DNA from: Acidobacteriaceae bacterium
Lineage (GTDB): Bacteria; Acidobacteriota; Terriglobia; Bryobacterales; Bryobacteraceae
Assembly (NCBI GenBank): GCA_019244945.1
Contig: JAFASD010000307.1
Coordinates: 1-14,525 of the forward strand
Length of the DNA stretch: 14,525 nt
Direction: 5' to 3'
Position numbers and translations under genes: made by a program. The notes beneath the pieces are model-generated. The model was not told where the DNA came from, did no database searches, and saw only the letters and a list, made by a program, of their open reading frames with translations. Below are positions 1 through 7,107 of the stretch, piece after piece. How positions within the stretch are numbered: position 1 is the stretch's first letter; every line of letters begins with the position of its first letter.

Positions 1-811
1 CGATCTCGCTAGTGATGCTGGAGAGCGTCGATTCAACACTGACGCGTGCATCCGTATTGGCCGGCAAACGAAGGGTGACGCCGCCGTGAGTGGTTTCGGC
101 ATTCACCGGGTTGGCATGAAACTCCGTCAACGCCAGCATGATGTGACCGTTCACCGTGGAAGTCCGTATGGCTTGGTTATCGCGTGGTTTCTCAATCGTG
201 ACATCGATAGACCCGTTGGTAGACCGCGCATCGACGGCACCCTCCCGAACTCGGCCGTTGATGCTTCCGTTGGTTGTCTCGGCTCTCTCGATTCCTGTGC
301 ACTCCTCGAACTGAACAGATCCATTCGTCGTCTGGATGCGATAGTCACCACTATCCCGGGCCATGGAAATGCGCCCGTTTGTGCTCTCGACGTGCCCTCC
401 GCCTTGCAGATCCTCTGCAGAAACCGAGCCGTTGGTAGTTTGGACTCGTCCGAGCGTGATCTCCCGAGGCACTCGGATGGTGTACCGCGCTCCATAGGAT
501 CCATGTAAGAAATTGCCCGGCGATTCGGTGACGATAGAAGCCGTATTTCCGCTCACATCCACCTTGATGTGAACATCGCGTAGCCGATCCTCGCTCGATG
601 CAAACTTCGTGCCGGAGACATCAATGGTATTGCGGTCCCACCCGGTAATCTCAACCGAGCCGTTCGTGTTATTCAGGTCCAGGCGTCCACCGGATTGCAG
701 GGGGTACGAATAATGAAAATCCTCTTTGGCGCGTTCGAAATCTCCGAAATCATCGCAGCTCGACAATACGTAGGCGCCAAGAAGGACGGCTCCCAACCAC
801 ATGATTTTCAT
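1..811 (-). CDS. DUF4097-type repeat lipoprotein, partial (C-terminus beyond window edge)
   Basis: 270 codons are visible from an ATG at 811; the gene runs off the left edge. A GGAG element lies 7 nt upstream of the start. Residues 1-18 form a hydrophobic signal ending in LSSC, so Cys19 fits a lipoprotein lipobox. The rest carries a regular repeat built around T-N-G-S/R-V/I: Asn at residues 127, 145, 163, 181 and 199 (exactly 18 apart), then 221 and 242 with looser spacing, plus one earlier copy at 50. Such TNGS strands are typical of DUF4097/DUF4098 putative adhesin-like domains, which are predicted to fold as a beta-solenoid. Function is unknown for the family; surface or periplasmic anchoring is an inference from the signal. 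It is divergent from pyruvate carboxylase, with 98 bp between starts. Overlapping frames on both strands give long but meaningless readings here. Confidence 0.85.
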   Translation of the reverse strand, partial: MKIMWLGAVLLGAYVLSSCDDFGDFERAKEDFHYSYPLQSGGRLDLNNTNGSVEITGWDRNTIDVSGTKFASSEDRLRDVHIKVDVSGNTASIVTESPGNFLHGSYGARYTIRVPREITLGRVQTTNGSVSAEDLQGGGHVESTNGRISMARDSGDYRIQTTNGSVQFEECTGIERAETTNGSINGRVREGAVDARSTNGSIDVTIEKPRDNQAIRTSTVNGHIMLALTEFHANPVNAETTHGGVTLRLPANTDARVSVESTLSSITSEI

Positions 812-860
812 CTGTTTTCTCCAGGGCTAGTCAAGCGCTTCGAAACGAGACTACGCATTC

Positions 861-902
861 AGGCGGGCGGTTGTTCCATGTTACGCTTTAACCTTCCCGC
901 CT
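861..902. promoter_or_regulatory. Inverted repeat in the divergent leader upstream of pyc
   Basis: AGGCGGG at 861-867 is matched by CCCGCCT at 896-902. A second pairing, GGTT (869-872) with AACC (890-893), lies inside it. The stem ends 7 nt before the pyc start codon. It could be a leader hairpin or an operator half-site pair, or it could be chance. No convincing -35/-10 pair and no Shine-Dalgarno for pyc were found in 812-909. An 8-bp palindrome, AAGCGCTT, also lies in this gap near 834-841. Confidence 0.25.
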
Positions 903-909
903 GATCGCG

Positions 910-3900
910 ATGAAAAAGTTATTAGCCTTGAACCGCGGCGAGATCGCCATCCGCATTTTGAGAGCGGCCAACGAGCTCAGCCTCCGCACGGTTGCGGTTT
1001 ACTCCCAGGAAGATCGGTTGAGTCTGCACCGCTTCAAGGCTGACGAAGCGTATCTGATCGGCCAAGGCAAAGGACCTGTTCAGGCATACCTCGATGTGGA
1101 CGCAATTGTCGCACTCGCGCGCGAGAAAGAAGTGGACGCCATCCATCCCGGATACGGATTCCTTTCGGAGAATCCAGCCTTGCCCCGTGCTTGCGAGCGC
1201 TCCGGCATCATTTTTGTAGGCCCCAGCGCCGAAATTTTAGAAGCGCTCGGAGACAAGACGGCCGCCCGTAAGCTTGCGCAGGCATCCGGGATTCGGGTCG
1301 TTCCCGGAACGGAGGAGCCGCTCGATCCCAACAGCTCTGATGCTGAAACAATCGCGGCGCGAATCGGTTTTCCTCTAATCGTGAAAGCCGCGTTCGGCGG
1401 TGGCGGGCGTGGCATGCGAGTTGTCGATTCACCCGCGGATCTGAGAACAAAATTGGCGGAGGCAAGTGGGGAGGCGGCAGCGGCTTTCGGCAACAATGCC
1501 GTGTTTCTGGAACGCTACATTCGCCGCGCGAAGCACGTCGAGATTCAGATCATCGGCGACACACACGGCAACGTTCTGCACCTGCATGAGCGCGATTGCT
1601 CGGTTCAGCGCCGCCATCAAAAAGTGGTCGAGATTGCGCCCGCCATTGGGCTACCGACGAAAGTTCGCACCGAATTAGCCGAAGCGGCCGTCGCGCTTGC
1701 CCGGACTACTCATTACTACAACGCCGGAACTGTCGAATTTCTGGTCGATGCTGAAACCCACGAGTGGTTCTTCATCGAAGTGAATCCGCGAGTGCAGGTC
1801 GAACATACGGTTACCGAAATGATCACCGGAATCGATATCGTTCGGACGCAGATACAAATTGCGCAGGGCTTCAACCTGCACGGCGAGGAAATCGGCTTGC
1901 CCAGGCAGCACGAAATTCCCCTGCATGGGACCGCGCTCCAATGCCGCGTCACGACCGAAGATCCGTCCAATAATTTCGTTCCGGATTACGGCAAGATCCA
2001 CACTTACCGGTCGCCCGCAGGATTCGGGATTCGCCTGGATGGCGCATCCGCCTATGGCGGCGCGGTCATCTCTCCGTTTTACGATTCGCTGCTCGTGAAA
2101 GTCACGGCATGGGGCATTAATTTCAAACAAGCATGCCAGCGGATGGATCGAGCGTTACGTGAATTTCGCATTCGGGGCGTAAAGACCAACATTCAGTTTT
2201 TGGAAAACGTCGTCAACCACCCTACATTCCAGGCGGGTGAAGTAACCACGTCCTTTCTGGATCAAACGCCGGAGCTATTTCAGTTTGAAGAGCGGCGCGA
2301 TCGCGCAACGAAGCTGCTCACTTACTTGGCTGATGTGATCGTAAACGGCAACCCGGAAGTCGCCAACAAACCGAAGCCGACAGTCATTCGCGACGCCCCT
2401 GTTCCGCAATCCGCTCTGACGGAGCCACCCGAAGGCACGCGTCAGCTCCTGGATCGCCTGGGGCCAGAAAGATTCAGCGATTGGACGCGCGGCCAAAGCC
2501 GCCTGTTAATGACAGATACGACATTTCGCGACGCGCATCAATCCTTGCTGGCAACACGAGTCCGTTCTTACGACTTGCTGCGGATCGCACATTTTGTCTC
2601 GAAAGAGCTGTCACAGTTATACAGCTTGGAAATGTGGGGCGGAGCGACGTTCGACGTCTCCATGCGCTTTCTTCTGGAAGATCCATGGAAACGGCTGCAG
2701 GTATTGCGCGAGAAGATTCCGAATATTTGCTTCCAGATGCTCTTGCGGGCTTCGAATGCGGTGGGCTACACCGCCTATCCAGACAACGTGGTCCGCGAAT
2801 TCATCAAAGAAGCAGCGTTGCAGGGCATCGATATCTTCCGCATTTTCGATTCACTCAACTGGATGCCCAACATGCAGGTTGCAGTGGAGGCGACGCTCAA
2901 CACCGGCAGGGTATGTGAAGCGGCTATATGCTACACAGGCGATATTCTGAGCCCCTCGAGAGAGAAATATTCATTGAACTACTACGTACGCCTCGCAAAA
3001 GAATTGCAGCGCATGGGCACTCACATTCTCGGAATCAAAGACATGGCGGGGCTGCTGCGCCCCTATGCGGCTTACAAACTGGTGAAGACACTTCGCGAGG
3101 AAATCGGCCTTCCCATTCACCTCCACACCCACGACACAAGCGGGGTCAACGCCGCGACTGTATTGAAAGCTGCAGAGGCCGGAGTTGAAGTGGCAGACGG
3201 TGCAATTTCCGCAATGAGCGGAACTACCAGCCAGCCGAACCTGAATTCCGTCGTAGCGGCGCTACAGCACACAGAGCGCGACACGGGTTTGAACTTTGAC
3301 GCGCTGAATCAGTGCTCGGACTATTGGGAGACGGTGCGTACGTATTACTCGCCGTTCGACGATGCGCCTAAATCGGGGACGGCCGAAGTCTACATCCACG
3401 AGATGCCCGGTGGGCAATACACGAATCTCAAGCAGCAGGCCGAAGCCATGGGGCTGGGGGGCCGATGGCCCGAAGTAGCTCGCATGTACGCCGACGTGAA
3501 TATGGCATTTGGCGACATCGTGAAGGTGACGCCATCGAGCAAGGTGGTCGGCGATCTCGCTCTTTACCTGGTAAGCCATGAGATGAGCACAAAGGATCTC
3601 GAGAGCTTGCCCCCGGGTCATCAACTAACGCTGCCGAATTCGGTTGTAGATATGTTTATGGGCTCTCTCGGACAGCCTGAAGGCGGTTGGCCCCCGAAGC
3701 TGCAAGAAATCATCCTTCGGGGCCACGAGCCGAACGATGGGCGACCGGGCGAGCGGCTTAAGCCCGCTGATCTCGACGCAGCCGCGGCCGAGGTAACTGA
3801 GCAAACAGGATCGGCCAGCCGCACCGACGTGATGTCCTACCTGATGTATCCGGAAGTTTTCAAGAAATTCTCTTCGGCCCGGACCGAATACGGCGATCTG

Positions 3901-4347
3901 GAGGTTCTTCCAACTCCCCAGTTCCTCTACGGTCTGCAGGAGAGGAACGAAATCACGGTCGATCTGGAGCCTGGCAAAACGCTCATCATTCGCCTGCTGA
4001 CGGTCGGAGAACCACGCCCGGACGGAATGCGCACGGTCTTTTTTGAGCTGAACGGTCAGCCGCGTGAAGTAGAAATCCGGGATAGATCGTTCAAAGAGAC
4101 AACGGCCGCGCGAAGAAAAGCCGATCCGGCGAAGATCGGAGAGGTTGGCGCGCCGATCCCAGGCGCGGTGACCATCATTCACGTGAGTCCTCAAGAACGC
4201 ATCAAGAAGGGAGATCGCCTGCTGGTGATGGAAGCGATGAAAATGCAGACCACCGTTTACGCCCCGAAAGACGGGACCGTCGCGGAAATCGCGGTGCACC
4301 CGCGCGATACCGTGGAAGCGCGTGATTTGCTGCTGAGGATTGAATGA
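910..4347 (+). CDS. pyc: Pyruvate carboxylase, single-chain
   Basis: 1145 residues, the usual length for the alpha4 enzyme that carboxylates pyruvate to oxaloacetate (anaplerosis, gluconeogenesis; cytosolic, biotin-dependent). The biotin carboxylase domain spans about residues 1-450: an N-terminal NRGEIAIRI motif, the ATP-grasp glycine loop at 159-169, ERDCSVQRRHQK at 227-238 and E290/N292/R294 in EVNPR. The carboxyltransferase TIM barrel follows, with DTTFRDAHQSL at about 536-546 (D541 as metal ligand). K710 in GIKDMAG is the expected carbamylated lysine, with H739 and H741 in HLHTHD. A linker/tetramerisation region leads to the biotinyl carrier domain, with EAMKM at 1108-1112, where K1111 sits 34 residues from the end. 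The start is fixed by family alignment although no Shine-Dalgarno is visible. All key residues are present. Confidence 0.97.
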   Translation: MKKLLALNRGEIAIRILRAANELSLRTVAVYSQEDRLSLHRFKADEAYLIGQGKGPVQAYLDVDAIVALAREKEVDAIHPGYGFLSENPALPRACERSGIIFVGPSAEILEALGDKTAARKLAQASGIRVVPGTEEPLDPNSSDAETIAARIGFPLIVKAAFGGGGRGMRVVDSPADLRTKLAEASGEAAAAFGNNAVFLERYIRRAKHVEIQIIGDTHGNVLHLHERDCSVQRRHQKVVEIAPAIGLPTKVRTELAEAAVALARTTHYYNAGTVEFLVDAETHEWFFIEVNPRVQVEHTVTEMITGIDIVRTQIQIAQGFNLHGEEIGLPRQHEIPLHGTALQCRVTTEDPSNNFVPDYGKIHTYRSPAGFGIRLDGASAYGGAVISPFYDSLLVKVTAWGINFKQACQRMDRALREFRIRGVKTNIQFLENVVNHPTFQAGEVTTSFLDQTPELFQFEERRDRATKLLTYLADVIVNGNPEVANKPKPTVIRDAPVPQSALTEPPEGTRQLLDRLGPERFSDWTRGQSRLLMTDTTFRDAHQSLLATRVRSYDLLRIAHFVSKELSQLYSLEMWGGATFDVSMRFLLEDPWKRLQVLREKIPNICFQMLLRASNAVGYTAYPDNVVREFIKEAALQGIDIFRIFDSLNWMPNMQVAVEATLNTGRVCEAAICYTGDILSPSREKYSLNYYVRLAKELQRMGTHILGIKDMAGLLRPYAAYKLVKTLREEIGLPIHLHTHDTSGVNAATVLKAAEAGVEVADGAISAMSGTTSQPNLNSVVAALQHTERDTGLNFDALNQCSDYWETVRTYYSPFDDAPKSGTAEVYIHEMPGGQYTNLKQQAEAMGLGGRWPEVARMYADVNMAFGDIVKVTPSSKVVGDLALYLVSHEMSTKDLESLPPGHQLTLPNSVVDMFMGSLGQPEGGWPPKLQEIILRGHEPNDGRPGERLKPADLDAAAAEVTEQTGSASRTDVMSYLMYPEVFKKFSSARTEYGDLEVLPTPQFLYGLQERNEITVDLEPGKTLIIRLLTVGEPRPDGMRTVFFELNGQPREVEIRDRSFKETTAARRKADPAKIGEVGAPIPGAVTIIHVSPQERIKKGDRLLVMEAMKMQTTVYAPKDGTVAEIAVHPRDTVEARDLLLRIE

Positions 4348-4385
4348 ACAGCACGTTCACCATTAGACTGAAAGTGCAGGACTGT

Positions 4386-4462
<77 letters not shown>

Positions 4463-4508
4463 CCGGGCCACAGCCGCGATTGGTTAATCCCCTGCCCCGC
4501 CCTGATGC

Positions 4509-4518
4509 CCGATAGCGA
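4509..4518 (+). repeat. 10-bp direct repeat, left of the insertion sequence
   Basis: CCGATAGCGA occurs here and again at 5771-5780, on either side of the insertion sequence. The copies sit 18 bp and 15 bp outside the element's ends, so they are not an ordinary target duplication. A partly inverted match, GGCTCTA here versus TAGAGCC at 5766-5772, accompanies it. Confidence 0.5.
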
Positions 4519-4536
4519 GGGCTCTACGCTACTTAC

Positions 4537-4561
4537 GGGGGCACCCCGTAGAAGAAGCTGA
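4537..4561 (+). repeat. Left terminal inverted repeat of the insertion sequence
   Basis: It begins GGGGGCACCC and ends GAAGCTGA, and is 2 bp shorter than its partner at 5729-5755. Together with flanking TAC it forms a perfect 7-bp stem (4534-4540 with 4544-4550) around GCA, a palindrome not present at the right end. Confidence 0.8.
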
Positions 4562-5716
4562 CTAAGAACACAGTACCTTAACCCTCAAACGATAGTTGTT
4601 GAAATTGCGGAAGCCGTAGGCTTGCCGGGAGAGTACTTCCATTTTGTTGTGGAAGCCTTCAGTGATGGCGTTGTTGCGGCTGAAGCGCCACATGGTGGCG
4701 ATTTCTTCTCTCCAGGCATGCAGGGTATTGCCGAGCGCCACCAGGGGCGCGAAGCCGCAACAACGCAGGGCGGCGATATCGCGGAGGAAACGGCTAGCGA
4801 GATCCCGGCAGCGTTTCTGGTTGCGACCCTTCTCGAGCAGTAAATAACACAGGCGCTGTTTGAAGCGGTAGATGCTCTCCAGCGCTGGTTGTTGGCGCAG
4901 ATACGCCGAGAGCCGTTGGTGCTGTATAAAGGCCAAGTTGTAGCGGTGACGGCGCATCAGAGAAAGCAGGCCTCGGTTCTTGGGGCCTTCTGGGTGCAGT
5001 TGCTTCCAACAGGCGAGGAAGTGATCGTTCACCATACGGATGACGTGGAAACGATCGGCCACAATGCGCGCCTGAGGGAAGTAGTGACGCACCAGCGCGC
5101 GGTAGGCCGAAGCCAGATCCATGCACACCAACTGTACCTGCTCGCGGCCTTCCAGGTGTTCGAGATAGCTCTGGAGCGCCAGTTGACTGCGCCCAAGCAC
5201 GACGTCATAAACGGAGTGATTCTTCAGATCGCAGAAGGTAGTCGCATAGCCGTGCTTGCGGGTGAAGAAGTGCTCATCTAGGCCCAGCACTTGCGGGCAG
5301 GGCGCTCGGGAGCGTTCGGCTGCCAAGCGTTGCAGGAAGTATTGGCAATAGCGCTCGACGGTCGCGCTAGCGATGCGCTCGCGCGCCGCCACGCGGCTGC
5401 GGTTTATCCCATCCCAGTGATCGCGAAAGACTTTCTGCTGGAAGGCCTCGCTGGAGCGTTGGCTTTTGAGCACGCCTGGAAAGCGCTCCCGGAACTGCCG
5501 GTGGCACTGTCGGCACAACCAGCGATGCCCTTCCAGCACCAGCCACACCCGTTGCGAGGCCCAACTCACGTGCCGTATGCAGCGTTCCACTAGGCCTTTG
5601 TTGCGCAGGTTCCTCCCTTCGCAATGCTCACTTACCCGGCTGATTCCTGTATGTCGATAATCTCGTAATGGGGTATCCCAATAAGGTCTTCGAAGCTGAT
5701 CAAAACAATTCTCCAC
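4562..5716 (-). CDS. ISL3-family DDE transposase
   Basis: 384 residues from a GTG start at 5716; no in-frame ATG occurs before residue 199. The start lies 13 bp inside the right inverted repeat and no clear Shine-Dalgarno is seen. The N-terminal part has a zinc-ribbon-like CRQCHRQFRERFPG segment (68-81) followed by a helix-turn-helix-like stretch. The catalytic core has D147 in GLDEHF, D221 in ADRFHV and E353 in ITEGFHNK. The conserved ISL3 C-terminal block around AYGFRNFNNYRLR is at 366-378. The frame is uninterrupted, so the protein may be active. It is transcribed against its neighbours. Confidence 0.9.
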   Translation of the reverse strand: MENCFDQLRRPYWDTPLRDYRHTGISRVSEHCEGRNLRNKGLVERCIRHVSWASQRVWLVLEGHRWLCRQCHRQFRERFPGVLKSQRSSEAFQQKVFRDHWDGINRSRVAARERIASATVERYCQYFLQRLAAERSRAPCPQVLGLDEHFFTRKHGYATTFCDLKNHSVYDVVLGRSQLALQSYLEHLEGREQVQLVCMDLASAYRALVRHYFPQARIVADRFHVIRMVNDHFLACWKQLHPEGPKNRGLLSLMRRHRYNLAFIQHQRLSAYLRQQPALESIYRFKQRLCYLLLEKGRNQKRCRDLASRFLRDIAALRCCGFAPLVALGNTLHAWREEIATMWRFSRNNAITEGFHNKMEVLSRQAYGFRNFNNYRLRVKVLCS

Positions 5717-5728
5717 AAAGATGTTTTA

Positions 5729-5755
5729 TCAGCTTCCTATCCTAAGGGTGCCCCC
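5729..5755 (-). repeat. Right terminal inverted repeat of the insertion sequence
   Basis: Read on the minus strand it starts GGGGGCACCC and ends GGAAGCTGA, matching the left end apart from a short variable middle. It defines the boundary 35 bp before the GH16 start codon. Confidence 0.8.
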
Positions 5756-5770
5756 ATTCCTGAGCTAGAG

Positions 5771-5780
5771 CCGATAGCGA
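5771..5780 (+). repeat. 10-bp direct repeat, right of the insertion sequence
   Basis: Second copy of CCGATAGCGA (first at 4509-4518). It lies 10 bp before the GH16 start codon, in a leader that shows no Shine-Dalgarno. Confidence 0.5.
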
Positions 5781-5790
5781 CAATAAGTTC

Positions 5791-6576
5791 ATGACCAAAC
5801 TTGCCTTAGCCTTTTTCGCCGCTGCTTTGTCTCTCTTCCCTGCGCCGCATTGGAAACTTGTTTGGAGTGACGAATTTAATGGCGCACGGGAAGCGCCGCC
5901 CGATCCCTCCAAATGGACCTACGATCTCGGAGGAGGTGGCTGGGGCAATCAGGAGCTCGAAACCTACACAAAGAACGTCGAAAACATCTTCCAGGACGGT
6001 CACGGTCACCTGATCATCCGCGCTGTTAAGAACGAATCCGGCGGCTACACATCAGCGCGAATCAAGACGCAAGACAAATTCACGGTCAAGTACGGAAAGA
6101 TCGAAGCCCGTATCAAGATCCCGCACGGTCAAGGAATGTGGCCCGCCTTTTGGATGCTCGGGGATAATATCTCGTCGGCAGGATGGTCCAAATGCGGCGA
6201 AATCGATGTCATGGAGAACATCGGAAAGGAACCATCGATGATCCACGGCACCGTGCACGGACCCGGTTATTCCGGCAAAGGTGGAATCAGTTCTCCCTAT
6301 TCTTTGCCGGGTGGCGCCGCTATCTCGGATGATTTTCACGTCTATGGTGTCGAATGGTCGGCTGATTCTATCCAGTTCTTGTTTGATGACCACCCTTACG
6401 CAACCGTCACTCCTGCCTCTCTTCCGAAAGGTACAGTCTGGGTGTACGACCATCCATTTTTTCTCTTGCTCAACTTAGCCGTAGGCGGAGCTTGGCCTGG
6501 CAATCCCGATGCCAGCACAAAGTTTCCGCAAACCATGCTGGTGGATTGGGTGCGAGTCTGGCAAGCCTCCGAATGA
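5791..6576 (+). CDS. Secreted glycoside hydrolase family 16 (laminarinase-like)
   Basis: 261 residues. Residues 1-18 form a signal peptide (short Lys-containing start, hydrophobic core, likely cut after FPA), so the enzyme is exported. The catalytic signature EIDVMENIG has E137 as nucleophile, D139 as helper and E142 as acid/base. Other family hallmarks are WSDEFNG at 25-31, WGNQELETYT at 51-60, GMWPAFWML at 115-123 and the C-terminal VDWVRVWQ. This pattern fits the GH16 beta-1,3(4)-glucanase/laminarinase branch rather than agarases or carrageenases, but substrate is not proven. The length matches a single catalytic domain with no binding module. The ATG is the only usable start: an in-frame stop lies 27 bp upstream. 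It is the first gene of a tightly spaced plus-strand run and sits directly downstream of the insertion sequence. Confidence 0.93.
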   Translation: MTKLALAFFAAALSLFPAPHWKLVWSDEFNGAREAPPDPSKWTYDLGGGGWGNQELETYTKNVENIFQDGHGHLIIRAVKNESGGYTSARIKTQDKFTVKYGKIEARIKIPHGQGMWPAFWMLGDNISSAGWSKCGEIDVMENIGKEPSMIHGTVHGPGYSGKGGISSPYSLPGGAAISDDFHVYGVEWSADSIQFLFDDHPYATVTPASLPKGTVWVYDHPFFLLLNLAVGGAWPGNPDASTKFPQTMLVDWVRVWQASE

Positions 6577-6601
6577 AGTTTCCTTCGATACAATCATTCC
6601 T

Positions 6602-7084
6602 GTGAATCCCTACGCTCATCAGTTAGGTCAGCGTGATCCGCTGGAAATCATCGCGCGAACTCCATCGGAACTGGAGAGGCAAGCCAAGCGCCTTGGCCCC
6701 GAAGGGTTAGAGCGCAGCTATGCTTCGGGAAAATGGCCGGCGCGAGTCATTCTTTCTCACTTGGCCGACACTGAAATGGCTTTCGCCTTCCGCTTGCGGC
6801 AAGCGCTCGCCGAGCCTCACCATGTCATCCAGCCATTTGATCAGGACGCTTGGGCGAAGCCCTATTCTTTCTTCGATGCGCAAGCCGCGCTCGATACGTT
6901 CTCAGCCGTGCGCCGCTGGAATGTGGCGCTTCTTCACACCCTTTCTCCAGAAGTTTTTTCCAAGCCGTTAAGTCATCCCGAGCGTGGAGAAATGACGTTT
7001 CAAACCTTGGTTGAGACCATGGCCGGTCACGATCTCAATCACCTTCATCAATTGGAGGCGATCGAATCCCGTCCCGCAGCTTAG
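6602..7084 (+). CDS. DinB-family protein (putative metal-dependent hydrolase or thiol transferase fold)
   Basis: 160 residues from a GTG at 6602, chosen because the upstream in-frame ATG at 6509 would overlap the GH16 gene by 68 bp and because the N-terminus MNPYAHQLGQRDPLEI fits this family. The four-helix DinB fold is suggested by three histidines in the expected places: H53 in LSHLADTE, then H143 and H147 in AGHDLNHLHQLE, likely a divalent-metal triad. DinB/YfiT-like proteins are related to mycothiol- and bacillithiol-dependent enzymes, and most members are uncharacterised. It lies 25 bp after GH16 and 23 bp before the isomerase gene. Its role in a sugar operon is unclear. No Shine-Dalgarno is evident. 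Confidence 0.82.
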   Translation: MNPYAHQLGQRDPLEIIARTPSELERQAKRLGPEGLERSYASGKWPARVILSHLADTEMAFAFRLRQALAEPHHVIQPFDQDAWAKPYSFFDAQAALDTFSAVRRWNVALLHTLSPEVFSKPLSHPERGEMTFQTLVETMAGHDLNHLHQLEAIESRPAA

Positions 7085-7107
7085 GAGCGCTTCGCGAAGT
7101 TTTCAAG

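Larger units (their letters stand above)
4537..5755 (-). mobile_element. ISL3-family-like insertion sequence, about 1.2 kb
   Basis: One transposase gene fills the element and is bounded by imperfect terminal inverted repeats. Both ends read inward as GGGGGCACCC, a short variable part, then GAAGCTGA. The ISL3 family typically has such imperfect inverted repeats and 8-bp target duplications. Here the 8 bp outside the ends (CTACTTAC and ATTCCTGA) do not match, so the duplication has been lost or mutated, or the element arrived by recombination. It lies 74 bp past the tRNA gene and ends 35 bp before the GH16 gene start, in the likely control region of that operon. Confidence 0.85.

Noticed and set aside
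86..508. Plus-strand open frame of 140 codons in the left region
   Set aside because: It is antisense to the DUF4097 gene, whose signal peptide, ribosome-binding site and regular repeats make the minus-strand reading clearly correct; the plus-strand translation shows no recognisable motif.
100..700. Possible CRISPR-like or DNA tandem repeat from the recurring AACGG words
   Set aside because: The repetition is at protein level (TNG motif every 18 residues) with variable DNA between units, as expected for a coding solenoid repeat and not for a CRISPR array.
3625..4299. Minus-strand open frame of 224 codons inside pyc
   Set aside because: It is antisense to the carboxyltransferase end and biotin carrier domain of pyc, which are fully conserved; long antisense frames are common in GC-rich genes.
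4889..5281. Plus-strand open frame of 130 codons within the insertion sequence
   Set aside because: It is antisense to the transposase core that carries the DDE residues; no motif and no ribosome-binding site support it.
4529..5763. An 8-bp target-site duplication at the insertion sequence
   Set aside because: The immediately flanking octamers CTACTTAC and ATTCCTGA do not match, and no small shift of the ends restores a duplication.
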